From positions 1 through 64,000 of the forward strand of contig JABFXY010000016.1 in the NCBI GenBank assembly GCA_013361525.1: DNA of 64,000 bases. The letters are read 5' to 3'. The notes beneath the pieces are model-generated. The model worked only from the letters and a program-made list of their open reading frames with translations, did not search any database and was not told the DNA's origin. This document shows positions 1 to 8,844 of this stretch, in pieces. Source of the DNA: Polyangiaceae bacterium (lineage in GTDB: Bacteria > Myxococcota_A > Polyangia > Polyangiales > Polyangiaceae). The first letter of the stretch is position 1; every line of letters starts with the position of its first letter. The translations under genes were made by a program, and so were the position numbers.

Positions 1-363
1 CCCGCACCCTACGAATAACGACCGGCACCTCGCGCTGCGCGGCCCGCACCCTACGAGGAGCGACCTGCACCGCGCGCGGAGCGACCCGCCACGCGCCCGA
101 CGCGCCACGAAGAGCGGCCCGAGCGACGCGAACAGCGCCCCGAGCGGCACGAGCGCCGAGACGAGCGTCCTTCCCCGTGGAAGCGAGAGACTGCGCCGAA
201 TCAGGCGCCTCACCGCGAGCGCGGCGCTCGCCCGCCCGTCGAGAAGAAGTACGAGCGAACCGACCGTCCGCAATCGGGCGGCGCCCGCAAGCCGGTACGA
301 CCCGCGCCCGAGCCGCGTGGCGGCCAGCGCGCCGGCTCGCCGCGGCGCGGCCCTCCTCGCTGA
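1..363 (+). pseudogene. Arg/Pro/Glu-rich disordered C-terminal tail with in-frame stop
   Basis: Frame 1 from the left edge reads as a low-complexity charged tail (PAPYE, RPAPRA, EERPAPRAERPATRP, many ERP and RRE triplets) to a TGA at 361-363. A TAA at 16-18 interrupts it. The stop falls inside a repeated unit: PAPYE-stop-RPAPRA at the start is followed by PAPYEERPAPRA, so the TAA sits where the next copy has GAG. Tails like this occur on bacterial RNA-binding proteins such as DEAD-box helicases and RluB-type pseudouridine synthases, but the catalytic part lies outside the window and the family cannot be named. Either the gene ends at 18 and the rest is former coding sequence, or the stop is a sequencing error or recent nonsense change. 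Confidence 0.4.
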
Positions 364-477
364 ATCACGCGCCCTCACCTTTGCCGCTGGTGCGCGCGGG
401 CACATGCGATGCATCGATCCCCTCAGGGATTCGATCGCATGGGAGGCCGCGCGCGGCCGAGGCGGAGAGGGTCGGGC

Positions 478-1365
478 ATGAGAATCCAACCATTTCATGA
501 TCCGGCGACGTGCACGCTCACGTACGTCGTATTCGATCCGGCCACCAAAGACGCCGTCGTCATCGATTCGGTGCTCGATTACGATCCATTGAAGGCCGAA
601 ACGAGCACGCGATCGGCCGAGCGCGTCGCGGCCTTCCTCGACGAAAACGAGCTACGCGTTCCGTGTGTGCTCGAAACCCATGCGCACGCCGACCATTTGA
701 GCGCCGCGCAATGGTTGAAGCACCATTACGGTTCCGTCCTCGTCATCGGCGAGCGCATTCGCAAAGTACAGAAGACGTTCCGTGCGCTCCTCGATCTCGG
801 AGAGGGTTTTCCCGTCGACGGCTCCCAATTCGATTACCTCGTCAAAGACGGCGAGATCCTGACGGCCGGCTCGCTCCGCTTGGCGACGCTGCCGACGCCG
901 GGCCACACGGCGGCGTGCGTCTCGTACAAGATCGACGATGCCGTCTTTACCGGCGACGCACTCTTCATGGACGACTACGGCACCGGGCGCTGCGACTTTC
1001 CGGGCGGCAGCGCGGAGGCGCTCTACCATTCGGTGCACGGCGTCCTCTACGCGCTACCCGACGAGACGCGCGTGTTCCCGTGTCACGACTACCAACCCGG
1101 CGGACGCGAGGTCCGGTACGAAACGTCGATTGGAAAATCCAAGTCGGACAACGTCCAATTGCGCGCGGACACGACCCAAGACGATTACGTCGCGTTTCGA
1201 GAAAAGCGAGATGCGACGCTGGCCCAGCCGAAGCTCCTCTACCCGAGCATCCAGGTAAACATCGCCGGCGGCCGCCTCCCCGAAGCACACGCAAACGGCA
1301 CGCGGTACCTCGTCATGCCCCTCAACCTCGCCCATCCCACCGCCGAAGACGGCGCGCGCGCGTGA
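478..1365 (+). CDS. MBL-fold hydrolase, persulfide dioxygenase-like
   Basis: A 295-residue metallo-beta-lactamase-fold enzyme. The metal-binding signature THAHADH is at residues 67-73, with further ligands H143 (PGHT), D160 (TGDALF) and H203. The GTGRCDF segment at 168-174 is typical of the ETHE1/Blh persulfide dioxygenase branch, which oxidises glutathione persulfide with a mononuclear iron. It therefore probably acts in cytoplasmic sulfide or persulfide detoxification. The ATG at 478 has a GGAGAGG ribosome site 7 bases upstream (464-470); an upstream in-frame ATG at 409 gives an Arg-rich extension unlike the family. No rhodanese domain is attached. A general MBL hydrolase with another substrate is the alternative. 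Confidence 0.85.
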   Translation: MRIQPFHDPATCTLTYVVFDPATKDAVVIDSVLDYDPLKAETSTRSAERVAAFLDENELRVPCVLETHAHADHLSAAQWLKHHYGSVLVIGERIRKVQKTFRALLDLGEGFPVDGSQFDYLVKDGEILTAGSLRLATLPTPGHTAACVSYKIDDAVFTGDALFMDDYGTGRCDFPGGSAEALYHSVHGVLYALPDETRVFPCHDYQPGGREVRYETSIGKSKSDNVQLRADTTQDDYVAFREKRDATLAQPKLLYPSIQVNIAGGRLPEAHANGTRYLVMPLNLAHPTAEDGARA

Positions 1366-1490
1366 TGTTTCTTTTTTGGCGCGCGCACGACGGCTCGGGA
1401 CCCGCTTGGGGGGATACTCGCGAAGGACGTTAGCGTCGGAGCCTCCACGGCCGAGGTGACGTCGGGGTAGCAACCTTCGATTTGGATACT

Positions 1491-1544
1491 GGTTGCAAAA
1501 CGCAATCGCTTTTTGCCGCACGCAACCGGTTGCGTTTTGCAACC
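1491..1544. promoter_or_regulatory. Three clustered TTGC-N5-GCAA operator-like sites
   Basis: Three 13-bp dyads of the form TTGC-N5-GCAA lie at 1493-1505, 1513-1525 and 1530-1542, with centres 20 and 17 bp apart. The outer two, with two flanking bases, are also exact reverse complements of each other over 15 bp (1491-1505 and 1530-1544). A 14-bp perfect palindrome CGCAACCGGTTGCG spans 1521-1534. The cluster is about 125 bp upstream of the methyltransferase start at 1668 and is the only obvious structure in the 302-bp gap at 1366-1667. It looks like a multi-site operator for a dimeric repressor or activator; the regulator is not identifiable here. Confidence 0.6.
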
Positions 1545-1667
1545 GGTCGTCGTGGCGCCAATACACCCGGCGCGTTCGTGGAACCGTCTTGGCGGTTTCT
1601 CCCTCCTTGGTCAGGAACAACGCCGCCCACCCGTCGAGTGACGCCCCCTCTATCCTGGAGCACCGCC

Positions 1668-2402
1668 TTGAAGCTTTACGACCAGCTTTCGTCTTGGTGG
1701 ACCGTTCTTTCTCATCCCGATGAGTACCGCGAGGAGGCGGCGCTCTATACGAAGGCGCTCCTCGAGGCGGGTGACCAGCCTGCGCGGACGCTGCTCGAGC
1801 TCGGCAGCGGCGGCGGTAACAACGCGAGCCACATGAAGGCGCACTTCGTGATGACGCTGGTCGAGCCTGCACCCGGAATGTTGGCGGAGAGTCGAAAGCT
1901 CAATCCCGATTGCGAGCACCTCGAAGGTGATATGCGGACGGTGCGCCTCGGCCGCACCTTCGACCGCGTCTTCATTCACGACGCAATCATGTACATGACG
2001 ACGCTCGCGGACCTGAAGAAGGCGCTCGATACCGCATTCATTCATTGTCGCCCGGGAGGCGCGGCGCTCTTCGCCCCCGATTACGTTCGTGAGACGTTCC
2101 AGGCGCACGAGGATTGCGGCGGCAATGACGCAGGCAATCGTGGGCTTCGCTATCTCGAATGGGTTTGGGATCCCGACCCCGGCGATACGACCTATACCGT
2201 CGACTATGCGTATCTGATGCGGAGCGAGGACGGATCCGTGCGCGTCGAGCACGACCGGCACATCGAGGGGCTCTTCTCGCGCGACGATTGGATGCGCCTC
2301 ATCACCGAAGCGGGCTTTCAGCCCCTTCGCGTACCGCTCGAGCACTCGGAGCTCGAGCCGGGATCCTACGAAGCCTTCGTCGGTATCAAACCGAAGGGAT
2401 AG
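1668..2402 (+). CDS. Class I SAM-dependent methyltransferase
   Basis: A 244-residue cytoplasmic methyltransferase with the Rossmann SAM-binding motif LLELGSGGG at residues 42-50, an acidic residue after strand 2 (E66 in LVEPAPG) and D88 in EGDMRT. The C-terminal part (HIEGLFSRDDWMRLITEAGFQP) matches the end of methyltransferase-11/25-like enzymes acting on small molecules; the substrate cannot be told. The TTG at 1668 is preferred because GGAG lies 7 bases upstream (1657-1660) and the fold begins right after it. Upstream codons in the same frame run through the operator cluster and are probably not translated. Confidence 0.8.
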   Translation: MKLYDQLSSWWTVLSHPDEYREEAALYTKALLEAGDQPARTLLELGSGGGNNASHMKAHFVMTLVEPAPGMLAESRKLNPDCEHLEGDMRTVRLGRTFDRVFIHDAIMYMTTLADLKKALDTAFIHCRPGGAALFAPDYVRETFQAHEDCGGNDAGNRGLRYLEWVWDPDPGDTTYTVDYAYLMRSEDGSVRVEHDRHIEGLFSRDDWMRLITEAGFQPLRVPLEHSELEPGSYEAFVGIKPKG

Positions 2403-2413
2403 CCCATAACGCG

Positions 2414-3790
2414 CTATTGATACGCGTCGAGATCGGCGGCGAACACATAACGAGCGTCGTACCCCTCGGAGAGGCTGAAGATCTCGTTGGTCGTCGTATC
2501 GATCATCATGTCCTCGGGCGTGTCGATCCAATCGACGGCGGCGCGCTCGCCGACCTTCGCGCGGTAGAGAATGCCGGCGCTGCCGGCCGGCTCACTCGAC
2601 GAGAAAAAGAACGTGTCGCCCGAGCTCACCGCGCCCTGGATCTGCCGCTCACCCGCGTAATAGGCGTCCGTCGCGAAGGTGCGATCACCGCCGGCGAGCA
2701 GGCCCGTCGCCGGATCGATCGCGTGGCGCAGCACCCTTCCGTCGAGCGGCCCATTGCATGCCGTCGCCGCGCAATATTCGCCGGTGACGAGGCGCGGCGG
2801 GTCCTCGGATCGATCGAGCGCGACGAACGAATAACGAGGCGCGGGATCACACGCGCTCCAACGCGTGAACGCGCCGACCTGCGGTAGGGCGTACTTGTAG
2901 AGGCCGGCCTTGCAGCTCGTCGCATCACACCCGATGACGTTCTCCGACGTGTCGGCGAGGAAGATGCGCCGCATGTCGAACACCCGAACACCGGCGAACG
3001 TGTCGGCGACGTAGAGGTAATCGCCGACCCAGGCGATGCCGCCTGCATGAATACGAACCGACGCCCACGTCGGGCCCGCGACCGGCTCGACGAGGAGCAA
3101 AAATCGATACGCCGGAGCGTCGGGGTTCGTCACGTCGACGAGCGCGACGCGAACACCTTTCGGAGCGGCGTTCGGGTCGATCTCCTCGTCGAAGTAGAAG
3201 CTCACCATCACGAGCCGCCGTCCCTCGACGAGGCCTGTCGCGCTCGCGTCCGGTGAGCCCGTAATCCCCTGCGGGATCCACGTCTCGTTGGCGTTTTCGG
3301 ATGCTTCCCAGCGAAACGCGAACGATACACCCGGCGGGTCGCCCGGCACCGAGCCGGGGCTCACGACGTCGGGCTCGCGGTTCAGATCGGCGAGGACGTC
3401 GGCGATCGTCGCGGGCTCCGCGACGGTCTCGAGCGCATCGACCAGCGGCGCGAAATCATCGAACGAAGCGCTGCGATCCAGCGAAAACGCGCAGCGGTCG
3501 AGGGGAACGAGCCCACCTCCCGAAGAACCCGGCGGCCCGACATCACACGTCGGCGTTGCTGTCAGACACGGGTCATCTTCGACGACGCCGCCCGCTCCGC
3601 CCGAGCCCCCGACGGCGGAGGTGCCGCCACTACCGCCTGCACCGTCGGCGGTCGACGACGTGGTCGTGGGCGAGCCGCCGATCGAGCCGGTGGACCCGCC
3701 GCCTCCCTGCGAGGCGGCGCCGCCCGAAGGCTCCGCACCACCGCCGTCGCACGCAACCACCGAAAATACCAAGAGGAACGGCCAGCGCAT
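2414..3790 (-). CDS. Secreted beta-propeller-like lipoprotein
   Basis: A 458-residue lipoprotein. A short signal peptide ends in VVAC (C14), followed by a Gly/Ser/Thr linker to about residue 75 and a mature domain containing GGIAWVGDYLYVADTFAGVRVFD, a strand pattern typical of beta-propeller blades (WD40/LVIVD-like). Eight or more cysteines in the mature part suggest disulfides. It probably sits on the outer membrane; no catalytic motif is visible. The start at 3790 was chosen because it gives a proper lipoprotein signal; an upstream in-frame ATG at 3862 would add an Arg-rich leader. It is convergent with the methyltransferase, with an 11-bp gap. Confidence 0.75.
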   Translation of the reverse strand: MRWPFLLVFSVVACDGGGAEPSGGAASQGGGGSTGSIGGSPTTTSSTADGAGGSGGTSAVGGSGGAGGVVEDDPCLTATPTCDVGPPGSSGGGLVPLDRCAFSLDRSASFDDFAPLVDALETVAEPATIADVLADLNREPDVVSPGSVPGDPPGVSFAFRWEASENANETWIPQGITGSPDASATGLVEGRRLVMVSFYFDEEIDPNAAPKGVRVALVDVTNPDAPAYRFLLLVEPVAGPTWASVRIHAGGIAWVGDYLYVADTFAGVRVFDMRRIFLADTSENVIGCDATSCKAGLYKYALPQVGAFTRWSACDPAPRYSFVALDRSEDPPRLVTGEYCAATACNGPLDGRVLRHAIDPATGLLAGGDRTFATDAYYAGERQIQGAVSSGDTFFFSSSEPAGSAGILYRAKVGERAAVDWIDTPEDMMIDTTTNEIFSLSEGYDARYVFAADLDAYQ

Positions 3791-3881
3791 GACGCCTACC
3801 CATAACACGGGTGGGCCCCGGCGAGCGTCGCGGTCGCGCGCTCGGGGGAAGGCGCCGCCCATCCATCGACCATTGCGATCG

Positions 3882-4148
3882 TTATCGATACGGCTGCTGC
3901 GGGGTGCCCTTCAGGATCTTCGCGCCGGGTACCTCACGGTATGGGATCGAGCGCGGATCTGCGGTGTAAAGCTCGGTGTAACCGCACCCCAAACAGACAT
4001 AAGCGGTGACGATCCCGAAGTGCGGCACCGACGTCCATCCCGGCGGGCCGACGTAGGCAGCGAGCTTGTCCCTCTCCGAGTCGGTCAGCTCCGGCAGGTA
4101 GAGGATTTCGACGCCGCTGCACTTCGGGCACTGGTTGGAGTTCCGCAT
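3882..4148 (-). CDS. Small zinc-ribbon protein
   Basis: An 88-residue protein with two CxxC knuckles, C7-x2-C10 and C52-x2-C55, spaced as in a zinc ribbon. The region between them (LPELTDSERDKLAAYVGPPG) is mostly helical. It has no signal peptide. Similar orphan zinc ribbons occur widely in Myxococcota and their function is unknown. It lies on the same strand as the BON-domain gene behind it (16-bp gap) and may share its transcript. Confidence 0.75.
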   Translation of the reverse strand: MRNSNQCPKCSGVEILYLPELTDSERDKLAAYVGPPGWTSVPHFGIVTAYVCLGCGYTELYTADPRSIPYREVPGAKILKGTPQQPYR

Positions 4149-4164
4149 GCCACCATCTTCGCGC

Positions 4165-4515
4165 TTACTTCCCCGAAAGGGAGCGAAGAATCAGGGAGCT
4201 CGTGATGCCGCGAACGCCGAGCACGCCCCGAACGACCGTCTCAGCCAGCGCCTTTTGACGCACATCGGCCAACGTCCCGAGCAGGGTGACGCGACCAGCG
4301 TCGACGATGACCTCGATGTCGCTCGCGTCGATCTCGTCGTGGGCCATCAGTCGGTCGCAGACCTCGGCGTGGATGCGCTCATCCGATCGCAGATATCCCT
4401 TGGGACCATAGCCGTAGTAGCCGGACGTCGACCTCGGACCGCTCGGCGTTAACTCGAATTCCCCAGTGCCTTCGCTCCGGTCCAGTGACCGTGTCTTATG
4501 AATCGCCACGTGCAT
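4165..4515 (-). CDS. BON-domain protein
   Basis: A 116-residue protein with a Tyr/Gly-rich stretch (SGYYGYGPKGY, 31-41) followed by one BON domain at about 42-110 (LRSDERIHAEVCDRLMAHDEIDASDIEV, then GRVTLLGTL). BON domains in OsmY and related proteins bind phospholipid or other surfaces and are often stress-induced. No clear signal peptide is visible, so this copy may be cytoplasmic. ATG 4515 follows a run of G residues acting as ribosome site; upstream codons have no similarity to the family. Confidence 0.8.
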   Translation of the reverse strand: MHVAIHKTRSLDRSEGTGEFELTPSGPRSTSGYYGYGPKGYLRSDERIHAEVCDRLMAHDEIDASDIEVIVDAGRVTLLGTLADVRQKALAETVVRGVLGVRGITSSLILRSLSGK

Positions 4516-4950
4516 TCCCCCCCATCCGGCACAATGGCCGGTCTCGGATCGAACCCCCGTCCCCCGCACGACCGAGCAGAGCTTTGTCCACCGTTGACAA
4601 GCCGGCCCAACCCCATACATGGCTGCGACCGATTTGTCGTAATGCGCCGGTGTGCCCCACCCGAACTTCCGACGTTACACCGGTTACGACGCGTCGCAAG
4701 ACGCGACGTGACAGCAATGAGCGAGACAACCAGACATCAGTCGGAATGCCACTTGCGCTGTCGAATCGAGCGTTGCGCGCACGCATCGCAGCTGGCTACC
4801 TCGTCGACTTGTTATGGCTATCTCACGACGCATTGGGCGCGATCGCGACAATGCGGAGACGGCCATCAATAGCTAGCTAGCTTCGCCCACCGAGCGCCGC
4901 CATTGGGTCGGCTTGCGCTAAACCCACGCTCAGCGTTAACGTCGGCGGTC
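4516..4950. other. 435-bp intergenic region without a convincing gene
   Basis: This gap separates the divergent BON and small helical protein genes. It holds a 17-bp dyad at 4692-4708 (CGTCGC-N5-GCGACG), a possible operator, and a 12-bp AGCTAGCTAGCT palindrome at 4871-4882. GC content looks lower than in the flanking genes. Short open frames cross it but none has a ribosome site or recognisable protein features. Promoters for both neighbours are expected here. Confidence 0.5.
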
Positions 4951-5154
4951 ATGAAGTCGCTCGTCAGCCAGTTGGTCGAGAAGGCGGACCTCTCCGAGGA
5001 GCAGGCGGAGAAGGTTGCCGGCGTGCTGCGCGACTTCCTCGACGATCGGCTGCCGGACATGCTGAAAGAGCCGGTGCTCCAGGCCCTCACGGGCGAGCGG
5101 GTGGACTCGGCTGTCGACGCCGCGGCGAGCCTGCTGGGCGGCTTCCTGAAGTAG
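4951..5154 (+). CDS. Small helical protein of unknown function
   Basis: A 67-residue acidic, helix-rich protein. The N-terminal part (KSLVSQLVEKADLSEEQAEKVAGVLRDFLDDRL) is amphipathic and the C-terminal part (AVDAAASLLGGFLK) is Ala/Leu-rich. The pattern resembles small SPFH- or DUF2267-like helical proteins common in Myxococcota, but I cannot assign a family. It has no signal peptide. ATG 4951 is preferred over the in-frame 4903 because coding-like composition begins there. It precedes ybiT by 127 bp. Confidence 0.65.
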   Translation: MKSLVSQLVEKADLSEEQAEKVAGVLRDFLDDRLPDMLKEPVLQALTGERVDSAVDAAASLLGGFLK

Positions 5155-5191
5155 CCGCGCGCCCCGCGCAGCGAGCGATTCCGCAGCTTTT

Positions 5192-5249
5192 GCGAGCGCT
5201 TCGGCGAGCGCCTCGGGCGAGCGCTTTTACGAGCGCCTTCGCGAGCTTT
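5192..5249. repeat. Five tandem 12-13 bp GCGAGCGC repeats
   Basis: Copies of GCGAGCGC or close variants begin at 5192, 5204, 5217, 5229 and 5241, giving steps of 12, 13, 12 and 12 bp. They fill the gap between the small helical protein and ybiT and end 32 bp before the ybiT start, so they lie in its probable leader. They may be simple slippage-derived repeats or affect expression. Confidence 0.6.
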
Positions 5250-5281
5250 CCGGGGCGGTATCTGCTAACTCGGCGGCCAGC

Positions 5282-6907
<1,626 letters not shown>

Positions 6908-6921
6908 GCTGTCGCCCTTTT

Positions 6922-8103
6922 ATGCGCGATGGATCCGCTTCCGACGCCGACCCTCGAACGGACGGCGTGTTGCCGAAGGTTACGACCAACACCTGGAAGA
7001 GGGACGACCGCGGGGCCTTCGAGGTCGCTCGGGTCCTCGATCACCGCACGGCGCCCGAAGGCCTCGACGTCGACCGCATCCGCTTCCTCGAGGCGGGCGA
7101 CATCGCTCCCGACGTGAGCCTCGGGCACGTCGTGACGGTGCTCGCGGGCGCGAGCACCGTCGCCGTCGAGTCGGAGCCACGACCGCTGACGGCTGGGCAA
7201 GGCACCCACTTCTACCTTCCTCGAGGTAGCCGCGCGCGGTTCACCTGCACCCCCGGGACGGAGCTCATCCGCGTCTCCGCCGGCGCGCCGAGCCAAGCGC
7301 GCGGAACGAAGCTGCTCGTGCGCGACGAGACGTTCGTCGCAGCGTGCGCCGCGGGCGATCATGCCCTCCGCTGGATCCTCACGCCGCAGTATTTGAGCCG
7401 GCGAATTTTCCTGCATCACGACGAGGCCTTGCTCTCGAAGCGCCTCGAGCCGGTGTCGTGGTTCCACACGACGATGTTCGACGTCGCGGGGCTGCCGACG
7501 AACGAGAGCGGCGAGAGCGTCTTCAAGATGGCGTACAGCTCTCGGACCGAGATCAACGTCTGCTACGACGTGGCCGGCGACGCGCGCGTCCGCACCGCGA
7601 TTCATCCGTACACCCCGCGAGAGCAGGCCTGGTCGCCGTGGCTCGCGCTGACCGGGAACGCGAACTACCACATCAACGAAACGGTCGATGGGCAGCCCCT
7701 TGGCGCCGCGACCAGCGACCATCCCTGCAGACGCAACAAACACGAGGTCCTGATTCAGGATGGGCACGTGTCGTTGCTCTGCCTGTTCGACCCGTCGCCG
7801 ACCGGCGTCGAGCGGCATCGGCCCGGCGAATACAGCGACTACGAGCCGCTCGCTTCGGTCGTCACGCGGCCCGAATACGCCGCTCATCGACGTGAAATCG
7901 TGCATTTCGACGAGATGGTCGACACGCTGAGCCTCGCGAAAGCGCGCGGTCAGCTGGAGTTGGTCCGGCAGTCCCCGGCATGGGAGCTCTACCTGAAAGG
8001 CCGTGAAGCACAGCGGACCATCGAGGCACGGCTCCTCGCCGCCCTTCGCGCAGAGGGCGGCGGCCGCGACCGCGTCGTCGAGCGGTGGTCGTCGGCCACG
8101 TGA
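6922..8103 (+). CDS. Cupin-like protein of unknown function
   Basis: A 393-residue soluble protein. The first third contains a cupin-like pattern: a strand-rich segment (LEAGDIAPDVSLGHVVTVLAGASTVAVE), then PLTAGQGTHFYLPRGSRARFTCTPGTELIRVS. The middle (about 150-260) repeats strand-rich sequence with conserved-looking His (FLHHDEA, WFHTTMFDV) and may be a second barrel. No enzyme family could be named. It starts 15 bp after ybiT and ends 12 bp before the sigma factor, so all may be co-transcribed. Confidence 0.6.
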   Translation: MRDGSASDADPRTDGVLPKVTTNTWKRDDRGAFEVARVLDHRTAPEGLDVDRIRFLEAGDIAPDVSLGHVVTVLAGASTVAVESEPRPLTAGQGTHFYLPRGSRARFTCTPGTELIRVSAGAPSQARGTKLLVRDETFVAACAAGDHALRWILTPQYLSRRIFLHHDEALLSKRLEPVSWFHTTMFDVAGLPTNESGESVFKMAYSSRTEINVCYDVAGDARVRTAIHPYTPREQAWSPWLALTGNANYHINETVDGQPLGAATSDHPCRRNKHEVLIQDGHVSLLCLFDPSPTGVERHRPGEYSDYEPLASVVTRPEYAAHRREIVHFDEMVDTLSLAKARGQLELVRQSPAWELYLKGREAQRTIEARLLAALRAEGGGRDRVVERWSSAT

Positions 8104-8115
8104 ACAGCGGCTACG

Positions 8116-8844
8116 ATGTCGCCCGTGCCGACGGACCGTCGACCTGAGGGTGGGGCGCCATTTCCGACGACGATCACGTCGGCCGTGCTCGCGCTCAAGA
8201 GCGAAGACACGAACACGCAGCGTGACGGCTGGGAGCGCGTCGCGCGCGCATACCTCGCACCGATCGAGCGCTACGTCGCGCTGCGTTTCCGGCTGACCGC
8301 CGCGGAGGCCGCGGACACGTCGCAGGCGTTTTTCGCCCGCGCGCTCGAAAAAGGGACTTTCTCTGCTTTCGATCCAACGAAGGCGCGATTCCGTACGTAT
8401 GTGCGAACGTGCCTCGATCGCTTCGTCGTCGACGAGCGCCGGCGCAACAAGGCCATGAAGCGTGGCGGAGACGCAATCACGGTGGAGATCGACGACGAGC
8501 ATGCCGTCGCGATGAACGGCCCCGATCCCGACGCTTGCTTCGAAGACGAGTGGAAGAAACACGTCCTCGAGCGCGCCCTCGAACGCCTCCGCGAAGATCT
8601 GCGTGCCTCGAAGAAGACCGAACATCTCACGGTGTTCGAGCGCTTCCACCTCGAGACGGACACGCCGCCTTCTTATTCGGCGATCGCCTCGGAGCTCGGC
8701 ATCACCGTGACCGACGTCACCAATCGGCTGTCGTACGCGCGCCGTAAATTACGAGCGATGGTCATCGACATCCTGCGAGAGATAACGGCGTCCGAGGAGG
8801 AGTTTCGCGCGGAGGCGAAGGCCGTCCTCGGGGTCGATCTGTGA
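8116..8844 (+). CDS. ECF-like RNA polymerase sigma factor
   Basis: A 242-residue sigma-70-family regulator. Region 2 spans about 40-110 (DTSQAFFARALEKGTF, then TYVRTCLDRFVVDERRR) and matches the kinase-associated ECF sigma factors of Myxococcota and Planctomycetota. Region 4 is about 170-225, with a helix-turn-helix-like YSAIASELGITVTDVTNRLSYARRKL. The stop codon overlaps the GTG start of the next gene by 4 bases (8841-8844), so it is translationally coupled to a transmembrane kinase that probably controls it. No anti-sigma gene is adjacent. Confidence 0.85.
   Translation: MSPVPTDRRPEGGAPFPTTITSAVLALKSEDTNTQRDGWERVARAYLAPIERYVALRFRLTAAEAADTSQAFFARALEKGTFSAFDPTKARFRTYVRTCLDRFVVDERRRNKAMKRGGDAITVEIDDEHAVAMNGPDPDACFEDEWKKHVLERALERLREDLRASKKTEHLTVFERFHLETDTPPSYSAIASELGITVTDVTNRLSYARRKLRAMVIDILREITASEEEFRAEAKAVLGVDL

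Noticed and set aside
4546..4555. GGATCGAACC, the reverse complement of a tRNA T-loop box (GGTTCGATCC)
   Set aside because: The flanking bases do not form a T-stem or acceptor stem on either strand, so no tRNA can be built.
4871..4882. AGCTAGCTAGCT palindrome as a recombination or attachment site
   Set aside because: Simple four-base repeat, single copy, no integrase or element boundary near it.
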